Below, piece after piece: positions 40,523 through 49,691 of a stretch of 64,000 nucleotides of DNA. The stretch spans positions 227,970 to 291,969 of the forward strand of contig NZ_VLKK01000003.1 in the NCBI RefSeq assembly GCF_007830065.1. Reading direction: 5' to 3'. The notes under the pieces are model-generated. The model was not told where the DNA came from, did no database searches, and saw nothing but the letters and a program-made list of their open reading frames with translations. The position numbers and the translations under genes are program-made. Source of the DNA: Sphingobium wenxiniae (GTDB lineage: Bacteria; Pseudomonadota; Alphaproteobacteria; Sphingomonadales; Sphingomonadaceae). The stretch's first letter is position 1. Every line of letters starts with the position of its first letter.

Positions 40523-40827
40523 GCCGCGTGGGCCGATCCTTGCCCAAGCGGGCCAGCCCCTGCACCTGCCCGGAATGCCAGGCGCTCGACGCCGAATTTC
40601 CGAACGAAGGGCGCCAGCTCGCCCTGATCGAAGCACGGTCGCGCTGCGCGTCCGCCCCTCCCGCCCGTCTGCCGGCTGGCTCCCCCCAATCACCCGCCCG
40701 GCAGGCGAAGCGGCCCCGCGCCGGGCGTGTGCCTCGAAGCGAGTCACATGCCTCGCTTCGACCCGGCGCGGGGAAAGCATCCCCCGAAAACCTCCACGCC
40801 AGGGAGAGCAGCTCCAGGAGAAGCCCC
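40519..40827 (+). other. Possible N-terminal extension or relic gene before the ParB-like gene
   Basis: From an ATG at 40519 (overlapping the YkgJ stop as ATGA, like other genes here) an open frame runs into the ParB-like gene without a stop. The first 40 codons look protein-like (SRVGRSLPKRASPCTCPECQ), but the rest is Arg/Pro/Ser-rich and holds the large hairpin at 40714-40773. Either the ParB-like protein has a 103-residue extension or this is a decayed small gene. Confidence 0.4.
40714..40773. repeat. 60-nt bulged hairpin upstream of the ParB-like gene
   Basis: Outer perfect 12-bp stem CCCCGCGCCGGG (40714-40725) with CCCGGCGCGGGG (40762-40773); inner perfect 10-bp stem TCGAAGCGAG (40734-40743) with CTCGCTTCGA (40752-40761); an 8-nt one-sided bulge (40726-40733) and an 8-nt loop (40744-40751). 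It ends 54 bp before the ATG at 40828. It could be a replication or partition site, an RNA regulatory element, or a mobile hairpin. Confidence 0.7.
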
Positions 40828-42960
40828 ATGTCCTTTACCACCATGACGATCGGCGATCTATGTGTCTCGCCTTATAATGCGCGCATCAACCGCCACGACG
40901 CCGAATCCGTCGACGGCATGGCGGGATCGCTACTGAATAGCGGGCAACTCTATCCGCTCATCGTCCATCCCATGTCCACAAAGAAGGGCGCGCCGAAACA
41001 ATGGGGCGTCTTCGCGGGAGGACGCCGCTATCGCGCGTTCCGCATGTTGATCGACAGCGGCCGGCTTCCCGCCGACCATCCGATCGAGGTCATCGTCCGC
41101 GATATCACGGACGAGGCGGAGCTAGTGGCGCTGAGCCTTGCCGAAAACCTCGTCCGGCTCGGCCTGCGAACCTATGAGGTCTATACGGCCGTCGTGCGCG
41201 CCCATGAACGCGGCCGCTCGCTTCAGGAGATCGCGGACACCAACGGCCAGCCCGTCACGACCATCCGCCAATGGATACGTCTCGGTCGCCTTCATCCTGC
41301 CATCTTCGCGGCGCTGGAACAGGAAGAGATCGCGACGCCCCATGCGATGGCGTTCGCCGCCACCGAGGATCATCAGCTCCAGCTCCGCACCTTCGAACAG
41401 TTCATGCAATTGTCGCTGCCCCAGCGCCGCGACAAGGACGCGCCGACCGTCATCCGCCGGATGCTGAAGATCGGCGATAGCGAACTGACGAAGATGCTGC
41501 GCTTCGTCGGCGAGAAAGCCTACGCCGACGCCGGCGGCCGCTATGAGCTGGATCTGTTCGCCGAGCAGGCGGAAGAGCGCGGCCGCATCGTGGACGAGGG
41601 CCTGCTCATGCAGTTCGCCGACGCGAAGCTGGAACGGGTCCGCGACCTTCTGCGCCGCCAGGCCGGCCGTGATCTTCGCTTCGAGCGGGAATATCCCCGC
41701 GATCCAGAATTCGGCGGCGTATCGCGCGATCTGGAGATCGCGGCCGAGCCGATGCCTCTCACGCCAGCCGACGCCGAACGGCTCGCCTTCCTTCAGAACG
41801 AGATGACCGAACTGGAAGCGAAGGCGCAACAGATCCTCGACGCGCCGGATCTCGACGAGGAGCAGCGCGCGTCCCTGATCGCCGCCATCGATGTAGATTA
41901 TGAGCCGATGGAAAGCGAAGTGGCGGAGATTGGCGACCGCATGTTGCTGCACCTGCCGCAAGGCGACATTTTCGGGACGTTGATCGTCCAGCAGGACGGT
42001 TCGCTCGAAACACGCTTCTGGTGGGCGAGCCGCAAGGAAAAGCGCAAGGCTCTCGCTGCCGAACAGAAGAACGCCGCCACTCCCGCGAAACCCACCGCCG
42101 TCTCTGCCGGGCCGATCGCCCGGCCCGCCACCCCGGAAATCACTCCGGCATTCCGGCCGACGCCCATGACCGGCGGCCGCGCCATCGATGCGAGTTACGG
42201 CTTCGGCGAACGGCAGAAGGCCGACGCCGCGATCAAGGAAGAACACGGCCTGACCGGCGAGGGCGTCCAGATTATGCGGGCAATCCGCCGTGAGACCCTG
42301 CGCGCCGGCATCGTCCAGGACGCCGACGAACTGGAAGGCATTCTGGGTCAGGACTTCGTCATCTGGTCGCTTGCCCGATACGAACTGAGCGGTGGCTATG
42401 GTTACGAGCTGGGGGCACGCCGGCTGAGCAGCGGCTATGCGGATCGCTCCGATCAGGCAGAGGCTCATGTCCAGCGGACGGAAGCGCACCGGGTCTGGCA
42501 GGCAGCGCTCGGCGAGGTGAAGGTGCATCCCAGCATGACCGGAACGGATCTGGCGCTTGCCTTCGATGCTTTCCACAACGAAACCTATCAGTTCCGCCGC
42601 ATGGTTGGCGCGATCGTCGCCGGCCTGATGCTGGAACGCAGCCTCAACGCCGGCGGCTATCAGGTGCCGCTTCACGATCAGCTTGCCTTCTATTGCGGCC
42701 TCGACGACGCGGCGGAGGTTCGCCGACTGGTCGAGCCGACAGAAGAGTTGGTCGACCTGTTCCCCAAGGCGCACCGGATCGCCATGGCGCGGCCGCTGGC
42801 TCCGCCCGTCGCTTCCGCCAGTTGGGAAAAGCTCAAGGCCGGCGAACTCACATCGCCCGTCACCCGCGCGCTGAAGGCCGCGAAACATTGGGTGCACCCC
42901 CTCCTGCGCTTTGGCGAGGACGAACCTGCCCACGCCATCGAGGAGGAAATGGCGCAATGA
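40828..42960 (+). CDS. Large ParB/RepB/Spo0J-like DNA-binding protein
   Basis: 710 residues from ATG 40828, with AGGAG 7 nt upstream (an in-frame start at 40519 is possible). ParB/Srx N-terminal domain: ISPYNARI-like CVSPYNARINRHDAES, FAGGRRYRAFRML (GGRR at 64-67), SLAENLVRLGL (106-110). HTH: RSLQEIADTNGQPVTTIRQW and IRLGRLHPAIFAALE (about 130-165). The long C-terminal part has no family I recognise. There is no ParA partner. In temperate phages and islands such proteins may control replication, partition or transcription. Its size and the hairpin just upstream make it the best candidate replication/partition protein here. Confidence 0.82.
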   Translation: MSFTTMTIGDLCVSPYNARINRHDAESVDGMAGSLLNSGQLYPLIVHPMSTKKGAPKQWGVFAGGRRYRAFRMLIDSGRLPADHPIEVIVRDITDEAELVALSLAENLVRLGLRTYEVYTAVVRAHERGRSLQEIADTNGQPVTTIRQWIRLGRLHPAIFAALEQEEIATPHAMAFAATEDHQLQLRTFEQFMQLSLPQRRDKDAPTVIRRMLKIGDSELTKMLRFVGEKAYADAGGRYELDLFAEQAEERGRIVDEGLLMQFADAKLERVRDLLRRQAGRDLRFEREYPRDPEFGGVSRDLEIAAEPMPLTPADAERLAFLQNEMTELEAKAQQILDAPDLDEEQRASLIAAIDVDYEPMESEVAEIGDRMLLHLPQGDIFGTLIVQQDGSLETRFWWASRKEKRKALAAEQKNAATPAKPTAVSAGPIARPATPEITPAFRPTPMTGGRAIDASYGFGERQKADAAIKEEHGLTGEGVQIMRAIRRETLRAGIVQDADELEGILGQDFVIWSLARYELSGGYGYELGARRLSSGYADRSDQAEAHVQRTEAHRVWQAALGEVKVHPSMTGTDLALAFDAFHNETYQFRRMVGAIVAGLMLERSLNAGGYQVPLHDQLAFYCGLDDAAEVRRLVEPTEELVDLFPKAHRIAMARPLAPPVASASWEKLKAGELTSPVTRALKAAKHWVHPLLRFGEDEPAHAIEEEMAQ

Positions 42961-43292
42961 GCACCGATCATCTGCACCGGCCGATGCCCGACGCCGCCCG
43001 CGCTGTCGGCGAACGGCTCGAACCGGAAGCGGCCGCGCTACTGAAGCGCGCCTTCGACGAGGTGATGGCGATCGAGGCGCTCGGCCCCACACGCCATCAT
43101 GACGCCTTGTCCCTGATGTTCGCAATCTGCGCATCGATGACCGCGAAGGCGATCATCATGTTGGCAAAACTCTATCCGGCCGCACCGTCTGACTCGATTT
43201 GGCAGGCCGGCATCGTCGACCTGCAGATGCAGGCCTCCAACGATTTCGCGACCTATCTCGCCATGCTTCAGGAGAAGGGGGACCGCCAATGA
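42957..43292 (+). CDS. Hypothetical early protein
   Basis: 111 residues; start overlaps the ParB-like stop (ATGA). Helical (AAALLKRAFDEVMAIEALGP, ASMTAKAIIMLAKLYPAAPS). No motif. It may work with the ParB-like protein by operon position. Confidence 0.6.
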   Translation: MSTDHLHRPMPDAARAVGERLEPEAAALLKRAFDEVMAIEALGPTRHHDALSLMFAICASMTAKAIIMLAKLYPAAPSDSIWQAGIVDLQMQASNDFATYLAMLQEKGDRQ

Positions 43293-43606
43293 CCCTGCTC
43301 GATCTGCTCGCCACCATCATCATGGCCCGCCTGCCCCGCTCGCCCGAGGATTGGGCGCCGGGCGATCTTGCCGTCTGCATCGACACCAGCAGATTTCTTT
43401 CGGACGAGATCAATCCGAAAGAAGGCGATTATCTCCGTGTCTCCCGCCCGTGCAGCGGCGGGCTTTTCCTTCATTTCGAAGGCAAGCCGGACACACGGCA
43501 CTGGCTTGCCGTCTGTTTCCACAAGGTGAAGCCCGACGCCAAGCCAGCCGACGATGAAGAATGGGTCGAGCAGCTCAAGCATATGCGCCGGAGGGTCGAC
43601 GCATGA
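43289..43606 (+). CDS. Hypothetical early protein
   Basis: 105 residues. A small beta-barrel-like pattern (APGDLAVCIDTSRFLSDEIN, EGDYLRVSRPCSGGLFLHFE) suggests an SH3-like or similar domain; a charged C-terminus follows (DDEEWVEQLKHMRRRVDA). Overlaps both neighbours by 4 nt. Not recognised. Confidence 0.6.
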   Translation: MTLLDLLATIIMARLPRSPEDWAPGDLAVCIDTSRFLSDEINPKEGDYLRVSRPCSGGLFLHFEGKPDTRHWLAVCFHKVKPDAKPADDEEWVEQLKHMRRRVDA

Positions 43607-44181
43607 CGCAGGCCTATCCGCTTCATTGGCCCGATGGCCTGCCCCGCACCGAACGTAAGGCCGCGTCCCAATTTCGGACCAGCCTTTCTGCGGCGCTCAA
43701 GAATGTGAAGGGCGCTCTGGAATCGTTCGGCCGCGATAGCGGCAAGCCGGTTTCCAACATCGTGCTGTCGTCCAACGTCGGGGGTCTGGACCTGGAACCG
43801 CCCAGGGACACCGGGGTCGCCGCCTGGTTCACATGGGAGGGCGAGCAGCGCTGCATAGCCGTCGATCGTTATCCTAAGCCTGAGGACAATCTCCAGGCGA
43901 TCTTCCATATCCTGGAAGCGCGCCGCACGGAGATCCGGCACGGCGGCCTGCATATCGTGCGGCAGACATTCAAGGGCTTCACGGCCCTCCCTGCACCGGA
44001 ACATTGGACACAGGCGCTTGGCGTCTCGCCCCACGCGACCGCCGAGGAAGTCAACGCCGCCTATCGCCGGCATGCGCGCGCAGCTCATCCCGATCAGGGC
44101 GGCAGCGGCGACCAGATGGCCCGTCTCAACGCGGCCCGCGATGCCGCCATCCGTCAGATCGGAGGGCCGCATGGCGTGTGA
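43603..44181 (+). CDS. J-domain protein
   Basis: 192 residues from ATG 43603. The C-terminal J-domain has HWTQALGVSPHATAEEVNAA, YRRHARAAHPDQGGSGDQMA (HPD tripeptide present) and helix IV, so it could recruit host DnaK. The N-terminal 120 residues are a separate domain (SLSAALKNVKGALESFGRDS, AAWFTWEGEQRCIAVDRYPK). Phages often recruit DnaK for replication or assembly; with the ParB-like protein this might help start replication (inference). Confidence 0.8.
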   Translation: MTQAYPLHWPDGLPRTERKAASQFRTSLSAALKNVKGALESFGRDSGKPVSNIVLSSNVGGLDLEPPRDTGVAAWFTWEGEQRCIAVDRYPKPEDNLQAIFHILEARRTEIRHGGLHIVRQTFKGFTALPAPEHWTQALGVSPHATAEEVNAAYRRHARAAHPDQGGSGDQMARLNAARDAAIRQIGGPHGV

Positions 44182-44434
44182 AACTGTCAAATTGCCGGCC
44201 GGTGGCGCGGCGATCGTCTGCTTCTCAGGCCGCCGCGCCCGATGCTCGTGCGGCCGGTCAGCGCCATTGCTCTGCGACTGGAAAGTGCCGACGAAAAAAA
44301 GCGGCACATGCGATGCGCCGATCTGCCATCCCTGCGCCATCTCTCCTGGACCTGACAAGCATCTGTGCCGGGCGCATCGGCCAGCATTTGAAAAATGGAA
44401 GGCGGAGCAATCATCCCGCGGAGCGGACAGATGA
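44171..44434 (+). CDS. Cys-rich small early protein
   Basis: 87 residues from ATG 44171, overlapping the J-domain gene by 11 nt. Cys/His pattern: RRARCSCGRSAPLLCDWKVP, GTCDAPICHPCA, DKHLCRAHRP, likely binding two zinc ions. Similar small proteins are common near the end of temperate-phage early operons of alphaproteobacteria (from memory). Overlaps the next gene by 4 nt. Confidence 0.65.
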   Translation: MACETVKLPAGGAAIVCFSGRRARCSCGRSAPLLCDWKVPTKKSGTCDAPICHPCAISPGPDKHLCRAHRPAFEKWKAEQSSRGADR

Positions 44435-44640
44435 GTCTCCCGTGGATCCGCAAGACCTACCGCGTTCCCGCCCGCCGCGGCGGCCGCGTTCGATATACCG
44501 GCTGCGGCCGCAACAAACTCGGCACCATCCGATCCGCCAACGGCGGCCATCTCAACATCCAGCTCGACGGATGGAAATTTTCCATGCCGTTCCACCCTAC
44601 GTGGGAGCTGGAATATCTCGACCAGGGAGCATTTCAGTGA
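44431..44640 (+). CDS. Small basic early protein
   Basis: 69 residues, starting MSLPWIRKTYRVPARRGGRV. Basic, then a beta-like segment (GTIRSANGGHLNIQLDGWKF) and an acidic end. Overlaps both neighbours (ATGA, GTGA). Possibly a small RNA- or DNA-binding fold. Function unknown. Confidence 0.6.
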   Translation: MSLPWIRKTYRVPARRGGRVRYTGCGRNKLGTIRSANGGHLNIQLDGWKFSMPFHPTWELEYLDQGAFQ

Positions 44641-44852
44641 ACGCCATGTCCTCTGCGCCCACGCGGGAAGCGTATTTGCGTCTGCCCGCCGTGATCTCCG
44701 CAACGGGTCTCAGCAAGGCGACCATCTACCGGCGAATCAAGGCTGGCGAATTTCCAGATGCCTACTCGCTTGGGGGGCACAGTGTCGCGTGGAAGCGCTC
44801 CGAACTGGAAGACTGGATGGAAAACCGCATGCCCCGCGCGAAACCGGGGTGA
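44637..44852 (+). CDS. AlpA/MerR-type excisionase
   Basis: 71 residues from GTG 44637, with GGGAG 7 nt upstream. Winged HTH of the AlpA family: REAYLRLPAVISATGLSKAT, IYRRIKAGEFPDAYSLGGHS, VAWKRSELEDWMENRM. AlpA-type proteins act as excisionase/transcription factors for P4-like integrases. It lies at the right end, just before the arm-type repeats and attR, which fits excision with Int1. Confidence 0.88.
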   Translation: MNAMSSAPTREAYLRLPAVISATGLSKATIYRRIKAGEFPDAYSLGGHSVAWKRSELEDWMENRMPRAKPG

Positions 44853-44859
44853 GCAAAGC

Positions 44860-44879
44860 GGGGGCACCTGTGGGGGCAC
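44860..44879 (+). repeat. Right arm-type integrase sites (GGGGGCAC x2)
   Basis: GGGGGCAC at 44860-44867 and 44872-44879, 12 bp apart, same sequence and orientation as the three left-end copies beside int1. Confidence 0.7.
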
Positions 44880-44936
44880 CAATCAAGACGGAACTTCCAA
44901 AATCCACGAATTTTCACGGGAATTAGCGCAATGATA

Positions 44937-44956
44937 GAATCCTACTCGGGGAGCCA
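44937..44956 (+). repeat. Prophage attachment site attR
   Basis: Perfect 20-bp copy of the tRNA-Asn 3' end (3614-3633), same orientation; flanks differ. Marks the right boundary of the prophage; bacterial sequence resumes here. Confidence 0.93.
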
Positions 44957-45184
44957 GATCATTTTTGGGGATGTCGATCGCTTAACCGAGATCGAACCAT
45001 TCCCGCTTTTCCCCCGAAAATTTACCAATCAAATGGCCCCAAAATTGAAAGGGGATTTCACCTTTCGCGTATCGCGCGTTCGACAAGACCAGATCGAGGG
45101 TCCGTTGCTCGATGGCCGAAGACTGTCTTGGGAAGTCTTCATAGGCATTGCGCGCGATATCCAGTAAAGCGGTTCCATCGTCAA

Positions 45185-45325
45185 TCAGATCATCCTCGGC
45201 GATGGCAAGTCGAGCTGATCGAATGTCGCTCCGATCTTCAGGACCATGCCGTCCTCCAACGTCAATTGGAGGCGATATTGTCCGCCATCCGGCTCTATGG
45301 CGAAGTGGGACAGGGAAATGGTCAT
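45185..45325 (-). CDS. Small protein, possibly frameshifted
   Basis: 46 residues, starting MTISLSHFAIEPDGGQYRLQ and including LTLEDGMVLKIGATFDQLDL. The beginning looks like a small sphingomonad protein, but it stops early; the neighbouring frame continues with LAIAEDDLIDDGTALLDIA down to 44982, so a frameshift may have split one gene. Near the prophage junction. Low certainty. Confidence 0.35.
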   Translation of the reverse strand: MTISLSHFAIEPDGGQYRLQLTLEDGMVLKIGATFDQLDLPSPRMI

Positions 45326-45370
45326 GAAATCTCCGATGCATGAGAGCCGGTTCGCGTAGGCGGAACGCCG

Positions 45371-46051
45371 CTATGCTCCTCCCTCCACCCGGGCGAGCCG
45401 GCGCCCCGTCACCAGCGTCTGACCGATGAACAGCAGGATCAGGATCGAGCCTACAGATCCCACGAAGATGTCGAAGCCCGACCAGCGCCCGAACAGGCCG
45501 GGGCCTGCGCCCAGCGCCATCATCATGATGGTGAGGGCGATCAGCATGATCCTGAGTTCGGTCGGTCCGGCCGAGAGGTAGGACAGCTTGAACTCCCCGA
45601 GCACGCGCGCCGACAGATAGGCGTGGATCGACAGCAGCAGATAGCCGGCCAGTGCGATCAAGGCGACATCCATCGTCACGAACGGACTGAGGCCGATCCC
45701 GGCAAGGATCAACAGCGTCGCCAGACCGTCACAGCTATGATCGATGAAATATCCATAGGAAGGCCGCTCTATGCGGCGGTATCGCGCCAAGCTGCCGTCC
45801 ATGGAGTCGCCAAACCACTGGACGACATAGCCGCCGATGGCGAGCAGCAGCCAGGAAGAGGCCAGATTGCTCCCGACATAACCGGCAAAGATCATGACGG
45901 CGCCGACCATGCCCGTCGCGGTCAGACGATCGGGCGTAACCCATCGAGGCATATGACGACATAGCCAGTCAAGCAGCCGCCGCTCGTTCGCGGCAAGCCA
46001 GTTCTGCTGGATTCGGGAAAGGGATTGGGGGGACTTCGGTTGAATCGTCAT
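45371..46051 (-). CDS. CDP-alcohol phosphatidyltransferase
   Basis: Integral membrane enzyme that transfers a phosphatidyl (or similar) group from CDP-activated lipid to an alcohol. 226 residues with about six membrane helices. The catalytic motif D(x2)DG(x2)AR(x8)G(x3)D(x3)D is complete (D82, D85-G86, A89-R90, G100, D104, D108). The substrate alcohol cannot be read from sequence. Monocistronic; upstream is a long gap. Confidence 0.9.
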   Translation of the reverse strand: MTIQPKSPQSLSRIQQNWLAANERRLLDWLCRHMPRWVTPDRLTATGMVGAVMIFAGYVGSNLASSWLLLAIGGYVVQWFGDSMDGSLARYRRIERPSYGYFIDHSCDGLATLLILAGIGLSPFVTMDVALIALAGYLLLSIHAYLSARVLGEFKLSYLSAGPTELRIMLIALTIMMMALGAGPGLFGRWSGFDIFVGSVGSILILLFIGQTLVTGRRLARVEGGA

Positions 46052-46477
46052 AAGCCTTCATCGGGGCGATATTCCCCGCGCTGTGATGGTGTTTGCCGGA
46101 CTGCCGACGCTCTTCCTACTTCCCCTGTCAACCGCTGCCGTCAACTGCCAGCGCCAAGAATGCATCGGCCAGGGGAAAGCAGCAAACCAGCGAATGCAAT
46201 CAAGGTTGCCGAAAAGAGAAAGTCCGCTTGCGTCGTCAGCTCCCATTTTTGCGGGAGCACATAAGTCTCTCTGTCGGATCGTGCGGAACAAGAACCCGAT
46301 GACCCTTCATATCAGGCTGACGAAGCCCGGGATAGAAGTTTTCGGATGCAGGGGCTTTTAGGCGCGACGGTGACGGCGCCATATGGTACAGACATTTCAT
46401 TGCGCGAATTTTGCTGCAAGCATTCGCCGTGACTGAGAGACTATCGTGCTCCCGCTTGCCAGGCCGAGGAGCGCCCC
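46052..46477. other. 426-bp gap with no convincing gene
   Basis: Lies between the divergent CDP-alcohol phosphatidyltransferase and the rightward small-gene cluster. Short open frames exist on both strands, but none has a Shine-Dalgarno, codon bias or recognisable protein pattern. No tRNA-like fold or strong hairpin was seen. It probably holds the two divergent promoters. Confidence 0.5.
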
Positions 46478-46693
46478 ATGGAAGATCTCAATCATCTGCT
46501 CAAGCGCGAACAGGAGGAAATGCTGCGCGCCCAGGCTTCCCGCTGCTCCGCCACGCGCCACGCCCATCAGGGCCTTGCGCAGGGCTATGCACGCCGAATC
46601 CGCGATCATCACCATCCCTATCGAACCGAACGGACGGACGGAACGATGGCGTTCAATCCCTATCCTTTCGGTGCGGAAGGCGGACGGGCATGA
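46478..46693 (+). CDS. Small conserved hypothetical
   Basis: 71 residues, starting MEDLNHLLKREQEEMLRAQA; charged and His-rich (ATRHAHQGLAQGYARRIRDH). GAGGAG lies upstream of the ATG. It overlaps the next gene by 4 nt. It looks like a small cytosolic sphingomonad protein; function unknown. Confidence 0.65.
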   Translation: MEDLNHLLKREQEEMLRAQASRCSATRHAHQGLAQGYARRIRDHHHPYRTERTDGTMAFNPYPFGAEGGRA

Positions 46694-46932
46694 GCCGGGC
46701 CATTCACGTGCAGGCAACCCCCGACATGATCGAGGCTATCTGCCGGAAGCACGCTTACCGGATATCGACGGTGGAGCCGTTGGATTCCGGCGGCTCGCGG
46801 GTGGTCATGCTCGATCCGCGGGATGCCGAAGCCTTTCGCGTCCTGATGAAGGGAAAGCTGATCGCGGGGACGGTCGCGCGGTCTTCCTCCCATATCGCGC
46901 GGCAGTTGCCGCCATCGGCCCGTTGGAGATGA
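46690..46932 (+). CDS. Small conserved hypothetical
   Basis: 80 residues from ATG 46690 (ATGA overlap). Starts MSRAIHVQATPDMIEAICRK; alpha/beta pattern (RISTVEPLDSGGSRVVMLDP, AEAFRVLMKGKLIAGTVAR). Function unknown; second gene of a three-gene cluster. Confidence 0.6.
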   Translation: MSRAIHVQATPDMIEAICRKHAYRISTVEPLDSGGSRVVMLDPRDAEAFRVLMKGKLIAGTVARSSSHIARQLPPSARWR

Positions 46933-46936
46933 AGGC

Positions 46937-47104
46937 ATGGACAAAGCCGCCTACCTCAAACGCCGGAGAGCGACAGAACTGAACCACGCCCATGTCGCCA
47001 CCTGTCCCCGCAAGCGGAACCAGCATGAAGAGCAGGCGCGCGCCTATGGGAAGATCATCGATGTGCTCAGCCGGGAACAACAGGATGCCGCACGCGGCCG
47101 ATAG
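46937..47104 (+). CDS. 55-aa charged protein
   Basis: Starts MDKAAYLKRRRATELNHAHV, ends EQQDAARGR. Basic/acidic helix. Starts 4 nt after the previous stop, with GGAG and GAAGG upstream. Third gene of the cluster. Function unknown; short but in good phase and spacing. Confidence 0.5.
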   Translation: MDKAAYLKRRRATELNHAHVATCPRKRNQHEEQARAYGKIIDVLSREQQDAARGR

Positions 47105-47251
47105 CTGCGGGAGAACAGGAATCGAATGACTCCGGGGCTTGCATCATCCGGAATGTCCCTTCATCTGGTCGCGTGAATGCGGCTGACTGCCGCAACCGCC
47201 TTCTGCCCGGATGGCCGTCCGATGCACTGCGCTGCGGCCGGCCCCGCATGA

Positions 47252-48307
<1,056 letters not shown>

Positions 48308-48432
48308 TTCCTTTCCGCCGTTGCGGAAAGCGCCGCCGGGGGCTGCGTCAGGCGAAAATCTGCCCGCGCACTCTTGAAAGCAGAAGCAAAGCCGTTCAAT
48401 CACGCCTCGATAATGATTGAGGATGAGCACGG

Positions 48433-49659
48433 ATGAGCTATTATGACGTTCTGATCGTAGGGGCCGGCCATGCCGGGGCGCAAGCGGCGATTGCGCTGCG
48501 CCAGTTCGGCTTCGAGGGATCGGTCGCCATGATCGGCGATGAAAAGGACCCGCCCTACGAACGTCCGCCCTTGTCCAAGGAATATTTCGCGGGCGACAAG
48601 AGCTTTGACCGCATCCTTATCAGGCCCGCCGCCTTCTGGGCAGAGCGCAAGATCGACATGCTGCTGGGCAGGCGGGTGAAGCATGTCGACCCGTCCGCCA
48701 GGTTCGTGACCGTGGGCAATGAGGAAATCGGTTATGGCAAGCTGATCTGGGCGACGGGCGGCAGCCCGCGCATGTTGACGTGCAACGGCGCGGATGCCTC
48801 CAATGTCCATGCCGTCCGCCGCCGCGACGATGTCGACGCCATGATGGCGAAGCTGGACCAGATCAAGCATGTCACCATCATCGGCGGCGGCTATATCGGA
48901 TTGGAAGCCGCCGCTGTCCTGACCAAGCTCGGCAAGCAGGTCGTGCTGCTCGAAGCGCTCGACCGCGTGCTCGCCCGCGTGGCGGGGGAAGAACTCTCCC
49001 GCTTTTACGAAGCCGAGCACCGCGCGCATGGCGTGGACCTGCGGACCGGGGCGAAGATGGACTGCATCGAGGTCAAGGACGGCAGGGCGACCGCCGTGCT
49101 GATGGCCGATGGCGGGCGCATCGAAACGGACATGGTCATCGTCGGCATCGGCATCGTGCCGGAAACCGGTCCGCTCATCGCGGCAGGGGCAGCCGGCGGC
49201 AATGGCGTCGACGTGGACGAATATTGCCGCACCAGCCTGCCCGATATTTATGCCGTGGGGGACTGCGCCGCCCATGCCAATTCCTTTGCACGCGGCGCGC
49301 AAATCCGCCTCGAATCCGTTCAGAACGCAAACGATCAGGCAAAAACGGCGGTCGCCCACATCATGGGCAAGGAAGAAGCCTATGAAGCGGTGCCGTGGTT
49401 CTGGTCCAACCAATATAACCTGAAATTGCAGACGGTCGGGCTGTCGATCGGCCATGACCAGGCCCTGTTGCGCGGCGATCCGGCGACACGCAGCTTTTCC
49501 GTGCTCTATCTCAAGGGCGGGAAACTCATCGCGCTCGATTGCGTCAACGCGGTGAAGGATTATGTCCAGGGCCGCGCCCATGTCCTTTCCGGCGCGGTTC
49601 TCGATCAGGCGCAGTTGGCCGACGCGTCAGTGCCGCTCAAGGAAGTCGGATTGGCCTGA
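48433..49659 (+). CDS. FAD-dependent ferredoxin/rubredoxin reductase
   Basis: 408 residues. FAD-binding [18 protein letters not shown] at the N-terminus, [16 protein letters not shown]-binding [20 protein letters not shown], and the second FAD motif [12 protein letters not shown]. This matches putidaredoxin/rhodocoxin reductase-like enzymes, which pass electrons from NAD(P)H to a ferredoxin for P450s or dioxygenases. No ferredoxin or oxygenase is adjacent, so the partner is elsewhere. Electron-transfer enzymes of this kind are common in sphingomonads. Confidence 0.9.
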   Translation: MSYYDVLIVGAGHAGAQAAIALRQFGFEGSVAMIGDEKDPPYERPPLSKEYFAGDKSFDRILIRPAAFWAERKIDMLLGRRVKHVDPSARFVTVGNEEIGYGKLIWATGGSPRMLTCNGADASNVHAVRRRDDVDAMMAKLDQIKHVTIIGGGYIGLEAAAVLTKLGKQVVLLEALDRVLARVAGEELSRFYEAEHRAHGVDLRTGAKMDCIEVKDGRATAVLMADGGRIETDMVIVGIGIVPETGPLIAAGAAGGNGVDVDEYCRTSLPDIYAVGDCAAHANSFARGAQIRLESVQNANDQAKTAVAHIMGKEEAYEAVPWFWSNQYNLKLQTVGLSIGHDQALLRGDPATRSFSVLYLKGGKLIALDCVNAVKDYVQGRAHVLSGAVLDQAQLADASVPLKEVGLA

Positions 49660-49691
49660 GACGGAGCGTCATTGGGCGGACGGATCCGTTT

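Noticed and set aside
41122-43134. 670-codon leftward open frame
   Set aside because: Shadow of the ParB-like gene caused by high GC content; the plus-strand frame has ParB motifs and coupled neighbours.
44931-45167. 78-codon rightward open frame spanning attR
   Set aside because: Runs through the att repeat with no Shine-Dalgarno and no protein pattern.
46058-46361. Short frames on both strands in the gap
   Set aside because: No start signals, no codon bias and no recognisable motif.
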